64,000 bases of DNA, taken from Mixophyes australis. Lineage: Eukaryota > Chordata > Amphibia > Anura > Limnodynastidae. Shown piece by piece: positions 31,551 through 47,700 of the stretch. How positions within the stretch are numbered: position 1 is the first letter of the stretch; each line of letters starts with the position of its first letter. Position numbers and translations under genes: made by a program. The notes under the pieces were generated by a model. It searched no databases, was not told where the DNA came from, and was given only the letters and a program-made list of their open reading frames with translations. The stretch lies in contig JAVHZZ010000015.1 of assembly GCA_036250195.1 (NCBI GenBank), forward strand, positions 1,674,001 through 1,738,000, written 5' to 3'.

Positions 31551-32776
31551 TCGATTCATGATTCATGATTTATGATTCAATTTATGATTCATGATTCGAT
31601 TCATGATTCATGATTCAATTCATGATTTATGATTTATGATTCAATTTATGATTCAATTCATGATTCATGATTCAATTCATGATTCATGATTCGATTCATG
31701 ATTCATGATTTGATTCATGATTTATGATTTATGATTCAATTTATGATTCAATTCATGATTCATGATTAAATTCATGATTCAAGATTCATGATTCAATTCA
31801 TAATTCATGATTCGATTCATGATTCATGATTCGATTAATAATTCATGATTCATAATTCATGATTCGATTCATGATTCATGATTCATCATTCAATTCATGA
31901 TTCATGATTCAATTCATGATTCATGATTCAATGCACGATTCATCATTCATGATTCATGATTCAATTCATGATTCATGATTCATGATTCAATTCATGATTC
32001 ATCATTCAATTCATGATTCATGATTCGATTCATGATTCATCATTCAATTCATGATTCATGATTCGATTCATCATTCATCATTCAATTCATGATTTATGAT
32101 TTATGATTCAATTTATGATTCAATTCATGATTCATGATTTAATTCATGATTCATGATTCATGATTCGATTCATGATTAATGATTCAATTCATGATTCATG
32201 ATTCATTATTTAATTCATGATTCATGATTCGATTCATGATTCATGATTTAATTCATGATTCATGATTCAAATCATGATTCATGATTCGATTCATGATTAA
32301 TGATTCAATTCATGATTCATGATTCATTATTCAATTCATGATTCATGATTCGATTCATGATTCATGATTCATGATTCATGATTCATGATTCAAATCATGA
32401 TTCATGATTCGATTCATGATTCATGATTCATGATTCATGATTCATGATTCAATTCATGATTCATGATTCGATTCATGATTCATGATTCATGATTCAATTC
32501 ATGATTCATGATTCAATTCATGATTTATGATTCGATTCATGATTTATGATTCATGATTCATGATTCAATTCATGATTCATGATTCGATTCATGATTAATG
32601 ATTCAATTCATGATTCATGATTTATGATTCAATTCATGATTCAATTCATGATTAATGATTCATGATTCAATTCATGATTCATTTCATGATTCATGATTCA
32701 TTTCATGATTCATGATTTAATTCATGATTCATGATTTGATTCATGATTCATGATTCAATTCATGAATCATGATTCA
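31551..32776 (+). repeat. Transition between domains II and III
   Basis: This is the same two-word satellite. It contains TGCACG at 31932 and clusters of ATTCATC heptamers between about 31.88 and 32.09 kb. It also holds the first ATTCA-AATCATG words (about 32.27 and 32.39 kb), which become regular landmarks of the copies farther right. I could not assign it to one HOR copy. Confidence 0.6.
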
Positions 32777-33072
32777 GTATTCATGATTTATTTCATGATT
32801 AATGATTCATCATTCAATTCATAATTCATTTCATGATTCTTGATTTATTTCATGATTCATGATTCATTATTCAATTCATGATTTAATTCATGATTAATGA
32901 TTCATGATTCAATTCATGATTCATGATTCAATTCATGATTCATGATTCAATTCATGATTCATGATTCAATTCATGATTCATGATTCGATTCATGATTCAT
33001 GATTCATGATTCATGATTCAATTCATGATTCATGATTCGATTCATGATTCATGATTCAATTCATGATTCATG

Positions 33073-33560
33073 ATTTGATTAATGATTCATGATTCAATTC
33101 ATAAATCATGATTCATGATTCATGATTCAATTCATGATTCATGATTCATGATTCATTTCATGATTCATGATTCAATTCATGATTCATGATTCATGATTCA
33201 TGATTCAATTCATGATTCATGATTCTTTATTTAATTCATGATTCATGATTCGAATCATGATTCATGATTCAATTCATGATTCATGATTAATGATTCATGA
33301 TTCAATTCATGATTCATGATTCAATTCATGATTCATGAGTCGATTCATGATTCATGATTCATGATTCATGATTCAATTCATGATTCATGATTTGATTAAT
33401 GATTCATGATTCAATTCATAAATCATGATTCATGATTCATGATTCAATTCATGATTCATGATTCATTTCATGATTCATGATTCAATTCATGATTCATGAT
33501 TCATGATTCAATTCATGATTCAGGATTCTTTATTTAATTCATGATTCATGATTCGAATCA
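33073..33560 (+). repeat. ~0.3-kb tandem duplication of the ATTTG-ATTAATG to ATTCTTT-ATTTA module
   Basis: The module opens with ATTTG-ATTAATG (33073 and 33389), passes a CATAAATC word and closes with ATTCTTT-ATTTA then ATTCG-AATCATG (ATTCTTT words near 33231 and 33524). The start offset is 316 bp and the closing offset 293 bp. The same module recurs near 37518, 39510, 39915, 42589, 42984, 50555, 51000, 54830, 55275, 59526 and 59961, often in close pairs. Confidence 0.75.
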
Positions 33561-34989
33561 TGATTCATGATTCAATTCATGAATCATGATTTATGATTCA
33601 ATTCATGATTCATGATTCATGATTCATGATTCATGATTCATGATTCAATTCATGATTCATGATTCATGATTCGATTCATGATTCATAATTCATAATTCAT
33701 GATTCGATTCATGATTCATGATTCATGATTTATGATTCAATTCATGATTCATGATTCAATTCATGATTCATGATTCATGATTCAATTCATGATTCATGAT
33801 TCAATTCATGATTCAATTCATGATTCATGAGTCGATTCATGATTCATGATTCATGATTCAATTCATGATTCATGATTCGATTCATGATTCATGATTCATA
33901 ATTCATGATTCGATTTATGATTCATGATTCATGATTCAATTCATGATTCATGATTCAATTCATGATTCATGATTCGATTCATGATTCATGATTCAATTCA
34001 TGATTCATGATTCATGATTCGATTCATGATTCATGATTCAATTCATGATTTATGATTTATGATTCAATTTATGATTCAATTCATGATTCATGATTCATGA
34101 TTCGATTCATGATTCATGATTCAATTCATGATTCATCATTCATGATTCATGATTCAATTCATGATTCATGATTCAATTCATGATTCATGATTCAATTCAT
34201 AATTCATGAGTTGATTCATGATTATTATTCATGATTCATGATTCAATTCATGATTCATGATTCAATTCATGATTCATGATTCATAATTCATGATTCGATT
34301 CATGATTCATGATTCATGATTCATGATTCAATTCATGATTCATGATTCGATTCATGATTCATGATTCATGATTCAATTCATGATTCATGATTCGATTCAT
34401 GATTCATGATTCAATTCATGATTTATGATTTATGATTCAATTTATGATTCAATTCATGATTCATGATTCAATTCTTGATTCATGATTCGATTCATGATTC
34501 ATGATTTGATTCATGATTTATGATTTATGATTCAATTTATGATTCAATTCATGATTCATGATTAAATTCATGATTCATGATTCATGATTCGATTCATGAT
34601 TCATGATTCAATTCATGATTCATCATTCATGATTCATGATTCAATTCATGATTCATGATTCAATTCATGATTCATGATTCAATTCATAATTCATGATTCA
34701 TGATTCAATTCATGATTCATGATTCATTATTTAATTCATGATTCATTATTCGATTCATGATTCATGATTCAATTCATGATTCATGATTCATGATTCAATT
34801 CATGATTCATCATTCATCATTCATGATTCAATTCATGATTCATGATTCAATTCATGATTCATGAGTCGATTCATGATTCATGATTCATGATTCAATTCAT
34901 GATTCATGATTCGATTCATGATTCATGATTCATGATTCGATTCATGATTCATGATTCGATTCATGATTCATAATTCATGATTCGATTCA

Positions 34990-36335
34990 TGATTCATTAT
35001 TCATGATTCATGATTCACTTCATGATTCATGATTCAATTCATGATTCATGATTCGATTCATGATTCATGATTCATGATTCGATTCATGATTCATTATTCA
35101 TGATTCATGATTCATGATTCAATTCATGATTCATGATTCGATTCATGATTCATGATTCATGATTCATGGTTCGATTAATGATTCATGATTCATGATTCAA
35201 TTCATGATTCATGATTCGATTTATGATTCATGATTCAATTCATGATTTATGATTTATGATTCAATTTATGATTCAATTCATTATTCATAATTCAATTCAT
35301 GATTCATGATTCCATTCATGATTCATGATTCAATTCATGATTCATGATTCATTATTTAATTCATGATTCATGATTCTATTCATGATTCATGATTCAATTC
35401 ATGATTCAATTCATGATTCGTGATTCATGATTCATGATTCATTTCATGATTCAATTCATGATTCATGATTCATTATTTAATTCATGATTCATGATTCGAT
35501 TCATGATTCATGATTCAATTCAGGATTCATGATTCATGATTCAATTCATGATTCATGATTCAATTCATGATTCATGAGTCGATTCATGATTCATGATTCA
35601 TGAATCAATTCATGATTCATGATTCATGATTCGATTCATGATTCATGATTCAATTCATGATTCAATTCATTATTCATGATTCATGATTCACTTCATGATT
35701 CATGATTCAATTCATGATTCATGATTCGATTCATGATTCATGATTCATGATTCGATTCATGATTCATTATTCATGATTCATGATTCATGATTCAATTCAT
35801 GATTCATGATTCGATTCATGATTCATGATTCATGATTCATGGTTCGATTAATGATTCATGATTCATGATTCAATTCATGATTCATGATTAGATTTATGAT
35901 TCATGATTCAATTCATGATTTATGATTTATGATTCAATTTATGATTCAATTCATTATTCATAATTCAATTCATGATTCATGATTCCATTCATGATTCATG
36001 ATTCAATTCATGATTCATGATTCATTATTTAATTCATGATTCATGATTCGATTCATGATTCATGATTCAATTCATGATTCAATTCATGATTCGTGATTCA
36101 TGATTCATGATTCATTTCATGATTCAATTCATGATTCATGATTCATTATTTAATTCATGATTCATGATTCGATTCATGATTCATGATTCAATTCATGATT
36201 CATGATTCATGATTCAATTCATGATTCATGATTCAATTCATGATTCATGAGTCGATTCATGATTCATGATTCATGAATCAATTCATGATTCATGATTCAT
36301 GATTCGATTCATGATTCATGATTCGATTAATAATT
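34990..36335 (+). repeat. 673-bp tandem duplication
   Basis: Three independent landmarks recur with the same offset: GGTTCG (35168, 35841), GATTCC (35308, 35981) and ATTCGTG (C at 35419, 36092). All pairs are 673 bp apart, so there is no net indel between them. Ends are approximate. The second member differs by point variants such as ATTAG for ATTCG near 35.89 kb, and that variant is inherited by the later copies at about 37.93 and 40.95 kb. Confidence 0.8.
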
Positions 36336-38129
36336 CATGATTCATAATTCATGATTCGATTCATGATTCATGATTCGATTCATGCTTCATGATTCATCAT
36401 TCAATTCATGATTCATGATTCAATTCATGATTCATGATTCATGATTCAATGCACGATTCATCATTCATGATTCATGATTCAATTCATGATTCATGATTCA
36501 TGATTCAATTCATGATTCATCATTCAATTCATGATTCATGATTCGATTCATGATTCATCATTCAATTCATGATTCATGATTCGATTCATGATTCATCATT
36601 CAATTCATGATTTATGATTTATGATTCAATTTATGATTCAATTCATGATTCATGATTTAATTCATGATTCATGATTCATGATTCGTTTCATGATTAATGA
36701 TTCAATTCATGATTCATGATTCATTATTTAATTCATGATTCATGATTCGATTCATGATTCATGATTTAATTCATGATTCATGATTCAAATCATGATTCAT
36801 GATTCGATTCATGATTAATGATTCAATTCATGATTCATGATTCATTATTTAATTCATGATTCATGATTCGATTCATGATTCATGATTTAATTCATGATTC
36901 ATGATTCATGATTCAAATCATGATTCATGATTCGATTCATGATTCATGATTCATGATTCATGATTCAATTCATGATTCATGATTCGATTCATGATTCATG
37001 ATTCATGATTCAATTCATGATTCATGATTCGATTCATGATTAATGATTCAATTCATGATTCATGATTTATGATTCAATTCATGATTCAATTCATGATTAA
37101 TGATTCATGATTCAATTCATGATTCATTTCATGATTCATGATTCATTTCATGATTCATGATTTAATTCATGATTCATGATTTGATTCATGATTCATGATT
37201 CAATTCATGAATCATGATTCAGTATTCATGATTTATTTCATGATTAATGATTCATGATTCAATTCATAATTCATTTCATGATTAATGATTCATGATTCAA
37301 TTCATGATTCATTATTCAATTCATGATTTAATTCATGATTAATGATTCATGATTCAATTCATGATTCATGATTCAATTCATGATTCATGATTCAATTCAT
37401 GATTCATGATTCAATTCATGATTCATGATTCGATTCATGATTCATGATTCATGATTTATGATTCAATTCATGATTCATGATTCGATTCATGATTCATGAT
37501 TCAATTCATGATTCATGATTTGATTAATGATTCATGATTCAATTCATAAATCATGATTCATGATTCATGATTCAATTCATGATTCATGATTCATGATTCA
37601 TTTCATGATTCATGATTCAATTCATGATTCATGATTCATGATTCAATTCATGATTCATGATTCTTTATTTAATTCATGATTCATGATTCGAATCATGATT
37701 CATGATTCAATTCATGATTCATGATTCAATTCATGATTCATCATTCATGATTCATGATTCAATTCATGATTCATGATTCAATTCATGATTCATGAGTCGA
37801 TTCATGATTCATGATTCATGATTCATGATTCAATTCATGATTCATGATTCGATTCATGATTCATGATTCATGATTCATGGTTCGATTAATGATTCATGAT
37901 TCATGATTCAATTCATGATTCATGATTAGATTTATGATTCATGATTCAATTCATGATTTATGATTTATGATTCAATTTATGATTCAATTCATTATTCATA
38001 ATTCAATTCATGATTCATGATTCCATTCATGATTCATGATTCAATTCATGATTCATGATTCATTATTTAATTCATGATTCATGATTCGATTCATGATTCA
38101 TGATTCAATTCATGATTCAATTCATGATT
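36092..38129 (+). repeat. Domain III higher-order copy (2038 bp)
   Basis: This is delimited by successive ATTCGTG landmarks. TGCACG at 36450 and 38488 gives the same 2038-bp period, so the two landmarks keep exact register. ATTCAGT lies at 37222. It includes one ATTTG-ATTAATG module (37518). Confidence 0.8.
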
Positions 38130-39509
38130 CGTGATTCATGATTCATGATTCATTTCATGATTCAATTCATGATTCATGATTCATTATTTAATTCATGATT
38201 CATGATTCGATTCATGATTCATGATTCAATTCATGATTCATGATTCATGATTCAATTCATGATTCATGATTCAATTCATGATTCATGAGTCGATTCATGA
38301 TTCATGATTCATGAATCAATTCATGATTCATGATTCATGATTCGATTCATGATTCATGATTCGATTAATAATTCATGATTCATAATTCATGATTCGATTC
38401 ATGATTCATGATTCGATTCATGCTTCATGATTCATCATTCAATTCATGATTCATGATTCAATTCATGATTCATGATTCATGATTCAATGCACGATTCATC
38501 ATTCATGATTCATGATTCAATTCATGATTCATGATTCATGATTCAATTCATGATTCATCATTCAATTCATGATTCATGATTCGATTCATGATTCATCATT
38601 CAATTCATGATTCATGATTCGATTCATGATTCATCATTCAATTCATGATTTATGATTTATGATTCAATTTATGATTCAATTCATGATTCATGATTTAATT
38701 CATGATTCATGATTCATGATTCGATTCATGATTAATGATTCAATTCATGATTCATGATTCATTATTTAATTCATGATTCATGATTCGATTCATGATTCAT
38801 GATTTAATTCATGATTCATGATTCAAATCATGATTCATGATTCGATTCATGATTAATGATTCAATTCATGATTCATGATTCATTATTTAATTCATGATTC
38901 ATGATTCGATTCATGATTCATGATTTAATTCATGATTCATGATTCATGATTCAAATCATGATTCATGATTCGATTCATGATTCATGATTCATGATTCATG
39001 ATTCAATTCATGATTCATGATTCGATTCATGATTCATGATTTATGATTCAATTCATGATTCAATTCATGATTAATGATTCATGATTCAATTCATGATTCA
39101 TTTCATGATTCATGATTCATTTCATGATTCATGATTTAATTCATGATTCATGATTTGATTCATGATTCATGATTCAATTCATGAATCATGATTCAGTATT
39201 CATGATTTATTTCATGATTAATGATTCATGATTCAATTCATAATTCATTTCATGATTAATGATTCATGATTCAATTCATGATTCATTATTCAATTCATGA
39301 TTTAATTCATGATTAATGATTCATGATTCAATTCATGATTCATGATTCAATTCATGATTCATGATTCAATTCATGATTCATGATTCATTTCATGATTCAT
39401 GATTCAATTCATGATTCATGATTCGATTCATGATTCATGATTCATGATTTATGATTCAATTCATGATTCATGATTCGATTCATGATTCATGATTCAATTC
39501 ATGATTCAT

Positions 39510-40110
39510 GATTTGATTAATGATTCATGATTCAATTCATAAATCATGATTCATGATTCATGATTCAATTCATGATTCATGATTCATGATTCATTTCATG
39601 ATTCATGATTCAATTCATGATTCATGATTCATGATTCAATTCATGATTCATGATTCTTTATTTAATTCATGATTCATGATTCGAATCATGATTCATGATT
39701 CAATTCATGATTCATGATTCAATTCATGATTCATCATTCATGATTCATGATTCAATTCATGATTCATGATTCAATTCATGATTCATGAGTCGATTCATGA
39801 TTCATGATTCATGATTCATGATTCAATTCATGATTCATGATTCGATTCATGATTCATGATTCAATTCATGATTCATGATTCGATTCATGATTCATGATTC
39901 AATTCATGATTCATGATTTGATTAATGATTCATGATTCAATTCATAAATCATGATTCATGATTCATGATTCAATTCATGATTCATGATTCATTTCATGAT
40001 TCATGATTCAATTCATGATTCATGATTCATGATTCAATTCATGATTCATGATTCTTTATTTAATTCATGATTCATGATTCGAATCATGATTCATGATTCA
40101 ATTCATGAAT
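39510..40110 (+). repeat. ~0.4-kb module pair, first occurrence in domain III
   Basis: The ATTTG-ATTAATG openings at 39510 and 39915 are 405 bp apart and the ATTCTTT closings at 39652 and 40050 are 398 bp apart, a 7-bp difference. The pair is repeated at 42589/42984 in the next higher-order copy. Confidence 0.75.
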
Positions 40111-40126
40111 CATGATTTATGATTCA

Positions 40127-40180
40127 ATTCATGATTCATGATTCATGATTCATGATTCATGATTCATGATTCATGATTCA
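40127..40180 (+). repeat. Long heptamer run (seven ATTCATG, then ATTCA)
   Basis: Seven consecutive perfect heptamers are followed by one pentamer, the longest uninterrupted heptamer run I counted. The corresponding place in the neighbouring HOR copy (about 43.2 kb) has an equivalent run, whereas domain V relatives (about 51.2 and 55.48 kb) have shorter runs. The heptamer count at this site therefore varies between copies, as expected from local slippage. Confidence 0.8.
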
Positions 40181-41153
40181 ATTCATGATTCATGATTCAT
40201 GATTCGATTCATGATTCATAATTCATAATTCATGATTCGATTCATGATTCATGATTCATGATTTATGATTCAATTCATGATTCATGATTCAATTCATGAT
40301 TCATGATTCATGATTCAATTCATGATTCATGATTCAATTCATGATTCATGAGTCGATTCATGATTCAATTCATGATTCATGATTCGATTCATGATTCATG
40401 ATTCATAATTCATGATTCGATTTATGATTCATGATTCATGATTCAATTCATGATTCATGATTCAATTCATGATTCATGATTCGATTCATGATTCATGATT
40501 CAATTCATGATTCATGATTCATGATTCGATTCATGATTCATGATTCAATTCATGATTTATGATTTATGATTCAATTTATGATTCAATTCATGATTCATGA
40601 TTCGATTCATGATTCATGATTCATGATTCGATTCATGATTCATGATTCAATTCATGATTCATCATTCATGATTCATGATTCAATTCATGATTCATGATTC
40701 AATTCATGATTCATGATTCAATTCATAATTCATGAGTTGATTCATGATTATTATTCATGATTCATGATTCAATTCATGATTCATGATTCGATTCATGATT
40801 CATGATTCATAATTCATGATTCGATTCATGATTCATGATTCATGATTCATGATTCAATTCATGATTCATGATTCGATTCATGATTCATGATTCATGATTC
40901 ATGGTTCGATTAATGATTCATGATTCATGATTCAATTCATGATTCATGATTAGATTTATGATTCATGATTCAATTCATGATTTATGATTTATGATTCAAT
41001 TTATGATTCAATTCATTATTCATAATTCAATTCATGATTCATGATTCCATTCATGATTCATGATTCAATTCATGATTCATGATTCATTATTTAATTCATG
41101 ATTCATGATTCGATTCATGATTCATGATTCAATTCATGATTCAATTCATGATT

Positions 41154-44100
41154 CGTGATTCATGATTCATGATTCATTTCATGATTCAATTCATGATTCA
41201 TGATTCATTATTTAATTCATGATTCATGATTCGATTCATGATTCATGATTCAATTCATGATTCATGATTCATGATTCAATTCATGATTCATGATTCAATT
41301 CATGATTCATGAGTCGATTCATGATTCATGATTCATGAATCAATTCATGATTCATGATTCATGATTCGATTCATGATTCATGATTCGATTAATAATTCAT
41401 GATTCATAATTCATGATTCGATTCATGATTCATGATTCGATTCATGATTCATGATTCATCATTCAATTCATGATTCATGATTCAATTCATGATTCATGAT
41501 TCATGATTCAATGCACGATTCATCATTCATGATTCATGATTCAATTCATGATTCATGATTCATGATTCAATTCATGATTCATCATTCAATTCATGATTCA
41601 TGATTCGATTCATGATTCATCATTCAATTCATGATTCATGATTCGATTCATGATTCATCATTCAATTCATGATTTATGATTTATGATTCAATTTATGATT
41701 CAATTCATGATTCATGATTTAATTCATGATTCATGATTCATGATTCGATTCATGATTAATGATTCAATTCATGATTCATGATTCATTATTTAATTCATGA
41801 TTCATGATTCGATTCATGATTCATGATTTAATTCATGATTCATGATTCAAATCATGATTCATGATTCGATTCATGATTAATGATTCAATTCATGATTCAT
41901 GATTCATTATTTAATTCATGATTCATGATTCGATTCATGATTCATGATTTAATTCATGATTCATGATTCATGATTCAAATCATGATTCATGATTCGATTC
42001 ATGATTCATGATTCATGATTCATGATTCAATTCATGATTCATGATTCGATTCATGATTCATGATTCATGATTCAATTCATAATTCATGATTCGATTCATG
42101 ATTAATGATTCAATTCATGATTCATGATTTATGATTCAATTCATGATTCAATTCATGATTAATGATTCATGATTCAATTCATGATTCATTTCATGATTCA
42201 TGATTCATTTCATGATTCATGATTTAATTCATGATTCATGATTTGATTCATGATTCATGATTCAATTCATGAATCATGATTCAGTATTCATGATTTATTT
42301 CATGATTAATGATTCATGATTCAATTCATAATTCATTTCATGATTAATGATTCATGATTCAATTCATGATTCATTATTCAATTCATGATTTAATTCATGA
42401 TTAATGATTCATGATTCAATTCATGATTCATGATTCAATTCATGATTCATGATTCAATTCATGATTCATGATTCAATTCATGATTCATGATTCGATTCAT
42501 GATTCATGATTCATGATTTATGATTCAATTCATGATTCATGATTCGATTCATGATTCATGATTCAATTCATGATTCATGATTTGATTAATGATTCATGAT
42601 TCAATTCATAAATCATGATTCATGATTCATGATTCAATTCATGATTCATGATTCATGATTCATTTCATGATTCATGATTCAATTCATGATTCATGATTCA
42701 TGATTCAATTCATGATTCATGATTCTTTATTTAATTCATGATTCATGATTCGAATCATGATTCATGATTCAATTCATGATTCATGATTCAATTCATGATT
42801 CATCATTCATGATTCATGATTCAATTCATGATTCATGATTCAATTCATGATTCATGAGTCGATTCATGATTCATGATTCATGATTCATGATTCAATTCAT
42901 GATTCATGATTCGATTCATGATTCATGATTCAATTCATGATTCATGATTCGATTCATGATTCATGATTCAATTCATGATTTATGATTTGATTAATGATTC
43001 ATGATTCAATTCATAAATCATGATTCATGATTCATGATTCAATTCATGATTCATGATTCATTTCATGATTCATGATTCAATTCATGATTCATGATTCATG
43101 ATTCAATTCATGATTCATGATTCTTTATTTAATTCATGATTCATGATTCGAATCATGATTCATGATTCAATTCATGAATCATGATTTATGATTCAATTCA
43201 TGATTCATGATTCATGATTCATGATTCATGATTCATGATTCATGATTCAATTCATGATTCATGATTCATGATTCGATTCATGATTCATGATTCAATTCAT
43301 GATTCATGATTCATGATTCGATTCATGATTCATGATTCAATTCATGATTTATGATTTATGATTCAATTTATGATTCATGATTCAATTCATGATTCATGAT
43401 TCATGATTCGATTCATGATTCATGATTCAATTCATGATTCATCATTCATGATTCATGATTCAATTCATGATTCATGATTCAATTCATGATTCATGATTCA
43501 ATTCATAATTCATGAGTTGATTCATGATTATTATTCATGATTCATGATTCAATTCATGATTCATGATTCGATTCATGATTCATGATTCATAATTCATGAT
43601 TCGATTCATGATTCATGATTCATGATTCATGATTCAATTCATGATTCATGATTCGATTCATGATTCATGATTCATGATTCAATTCATGATTCATGATTCG
43701 ATTCATGATTCAATTCATGATTTATGATTTATGATTCAATTTATGATTCAATTCATGATTCATGATTCAATTCATGATTCATGATTCGATTCATGATTCA
43801 TGATTTGATTCATGATTTATGATTTATGATTCAATTTATGATTCAATTCATGATTCATGATTAAATTCATGATTCATGATTCATGATTCGATTCATGATT
43901 CATGATTCAATTCATGATTCATGATTCATTATTTAATTCATGATTCGATTCATGATTCATGATTCAATTCATGATTCATGATTCAATTCATAATTCATTA
44001 TTCAAGATTCATGATTCAATTCATGATTCAAGATTCGATTCATGATGCATGATTCGATTCATGATTCATGATTCATGATTCATGATTCAATTCATGATTC

Positions 44101-45135
44101 ATGATTTGATTCATGATTCATGATTCAATTCATGATTCATGATTTATGATTCAATTCATGATTCAATTCATGATTCATGATTCGATTCATGATGCATGAT
44201 TCGATTCATGATTCATGATTCATGATTCATGATTCATGATTCAATTCATGATTCATGATTTAATTCATGATTCATGATTTGATTCATGATTCATGATTCA
44301 ATTCATGATTCATGATTTATGATTTGATTCATGATTCATGGTTCAATTCATGATTCATGATTTGATTCATGATTCATGATTCAATTCATGAATCATGCTT
44401 CATGATTCAATTCATGATTCATGATTCAATTCATGATTCATTTCATGATTCATGATTCAATTCATAATTCATGATTCATGATTCAATTCATGATTCATTA
44501 TTTAATTCATGATTCATGATTCGATTCATGATTCATGATTCAATTCATGATTCATGATTCATGATTCAATTCATGATTCATCATTCATGATTCATGATTC
44601 AATTCATGATTCATGATTCAATTCATGATTCATGATTCGATCCATGATTCATGATTCGATTCATGATTCATGATTCGATTCATGATTCATAATTCATGAT
44701 TTGATTCATGATTCATTATTCATGATTCACTTCATGATTCATGATTCAATTCATGAATTATGATTCGATTCATGATTCATGATTCATGATTCGATTCATG
44801 ATTCATTATTCATGATTCATGATTCACTTCATGATTCATGATTCAATTCATGATTCATGATTCGATTCATGATTCATGATTCATGATTCGATTAATGATT
44901 CATGATTCATGATTCAATTCATGATTCATGATTCGATTTATGATTCATGATTCAATTCATGATTTATGATTTATGATTCAATTTATGATTCAATTCATTA
45001 TTCATAATTCAATTCATGATTCATGATTCCATTCATGATTCATGATTCAATTCATGATTCATGATTCATTATTTAATTCATGATTCATGATTCGATTTAT
45101 GATTCATGATTCAATTCATGATTCAATTCATGATT
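41154..45135 (+). repeat. Domain III/IV junction copy (3982 bp)
   Basis: This runs from ATTCGTG at 41154 to ATTCGTG at 45136; TGCACG gives 3989 bp (41512 to 45501), a one-heptamer drift. The left part repeats 38.13-40.9 kb including ATTCAGT at 42283 and the module pair at 42589/42984. The right part (from about 43.9 kb) introduces ATTCAAGATTC and ATGCATG words typical of domain V. Confidence 0.7.
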
Positions 45136-47700
45136 CGTGATTCATGATTCATGATTCATTTCATGATTCATGATTCAATTCATGATTCATGATTCATTAT
45201 TTAATTCATGATTCATGATTCGATTCATGATTCATGATTCAATTCATGATTCATGATTCATGATTCAATTCATGATTCATGATTCAATTCATGATTCATG
45301 ATTCAATTCATGATTCATGAGTCGATTCATGATTCATGATTCATGATTCAATTCATGATTCATGATTCATGATTCGATTCATGATTCATGATTCGATTCA
45401 TAATTCATGATTCATAATTCATGATTCGATTCATGATTCATGATTCATGATTCAATTCATGATTCATGATTCAATTCATGATTCATGATTCATGATTCAA
45501 TGCACGATTCATCATTCATGATTCATGATTCAATTCATGATTCATGATTCATGATTCAATTCATGATTCATCATTCAATTCATGATTCATGATTCCATTC
45601 ATGATTCATGATTCAATTCATGATTCATGATTCGATTCATGATTCATGATTCAATTAATGATTTATGATTTATGATTCAATTTATGATTCAATTCATGAT
45701 TCATGATTTAATTCATGATTCATGATTCATGATTCGATTCATGATTAATGATTCAATTCATGATTCATGATTCATTATTTAATTCATGATTCATGATTCG
45801 ATTCATGATTCATGATTTAATTCATGATTCATGATTCATGATTCAAATCATGATTCATGATTCAAATCATGATTCATGATTCGATTCATGATTAATGATT
45901 CAATTCATGATTCATGATTCATTATTTAATTCATGATTCATGATTCGATTCATGATTCATGATTTAATTCATGATTCATGATTCATGATTCAAATCATGA
46001 TTCATGATTCGATTCATGATTCATGATTCATGATTCATGATTCAATTCATGATTCATGATTCGATTCATGATTCATGATTCATGATTCAATTCATGATTC
46101 ATGATTCAATTCATGATTTATGATTCGATTCATGATTTATGATTCATGATTCATGATTCATGATTCAATTCATGATTCATGATTCGATTCATGATTAATG
46201 ATTCAATTCATGATTCATGATTTATGATTCAATTCATGATTAAATTCATGATTAATGAATTATGATTCAATTCATTATTCATTTCATGATTCATGATTCA
46301 TTTCATGATTCATGATTTAATTCATGATTCATGATTTGATTCATGATTCATGATTCAATTCATGATTCATGATTCATGATTCAATTCATAATTCATTTCA
46401 TGATTCATGATTTATTTCATGATTCATGATTCATTATTCAATTCATGATTCATTTCATGATTCATGATTCATTTTATGATTCATGATTTAATTCATGATT
46501 AATGATTCATGATTCAATTCATGAATCATGCTTCATGATTCAATTCATGATTCATAATTCATGATTCAATTCATGATTCATTTCATGATTCATGATTCAA
46601 TTCATAATTCATGATTCATGATTCAATTCATGATTCATGATTCATTATTTAATTCATGATTCATGATTCGATTCATGATTCATGATTCAATTCATGATTC
46701 ATGATTCATGATTCAATTCATGATTCATCATTCATGATTCATGATTCAATTCATGATTCATGATTCAATTCATGATTCATGAGTCGATTCATGATTCATG
46801 ATTCATGATTCATGATTCAATTCATGATTCATGATTCGATCCATGATTCATGATTCATGATTCGATTCATGATTCATGATTCGATTCATGATTCATAATT
46901 CATGATTCGATTCATGATTCATTATTCATGATTCATGATTCACTTCATGATTCATGATTCAATTCATGATTCATGATTCGATTCATGATTCATGATTCAT
47001 GATTCGATTCATGATTCATTATTCATGATTCATGATTCACTTCATGATTCATGATTCAATTCATGATTCATGATTCGATTCATGATTCATGATTCATGAT
47101 TCATGATTCGATTAATGATTCATGATTCATGATTCATGATTCAATTCATGATTCATGATTCGATCCATGATTCATGATTCATGATTCGATTCATGATTCA
47201 TGATTCGATTCATGATTCATAATTCATGATTTGATTCATGATTCATTATTCATGATTCATGATTCATTATTCATGATTCATGATTCACTTCATGATTCAT
47301 GATTCAATTCATGATTCATGATTCAATTCATGATTCATGATTCATGATTCGATTCATGATTCATTATTCATGATTCATGATTCAATTCATGATTCATGAT
47401 TCAATTCATGATTCATGATTCGATTCATGATTCATGATTCATGATTCATGATTCGATTAATGATTCATGATTCATGATTCAATTCATGATTCATGATTCG
47501 ATTTATGATTCATGATTCAATTCATGATTTATGATTTATGATTCAATTTATGATTCAATTAATTATTCATAATTCAATTCATGATTCATGATTCCATTCA
47601 TGATTCATGATTCAATTCATGATTCATGATTCATTATTTAATTCATGATTCATGATTCGATTCATGATTCATGATTCAATTCATGATTCAATTCATGATT
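45136..47700 (+). repeat. Domain IV higher-order copy (2565 bp)
   Basis: ATTCGTG (45136 to 47701) and TGCACG (45501 to 48066) both give 2565 bp. It contains repeated ATTCA-CTTCATG words (about 46.9-47.3 kb) and paired ATTCA-AATCATG words (about 45.84 and 45.98 kb). Confidence 0.8.

Larger units (their letters stand above)
38130..41153 (+). repeat. Domain III higher-order copy (3024 bp)
   Basis: ATTCGTG (38130 to 41154) and TGCACG (38488 to 41512) both give 3024 bp. Relative to the 2038-bp copy it holds about 1 kb extra, roughly 39.8-40.9 kb, including a second ATTTG-ATTAATG module and a domain-I-like AGTTG / ATTATT block (about 40.73 kb). ATTCAGT is at 39197. Confidence 0.8.

Noticed and set aside
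35308..35320. Human-type satellite II/III (ATTCC pentamers)
   Set aside because: ATTCC occurs only at a few sites, such as here and near 35981, 38020, 41045, 45028 and 47590, as a rare variant of ATTCG/ATTCA. The dominant heptamer ATTCATG is not the unit of those satellites, so the resemblance in the ATTC stem is not enough for identification.
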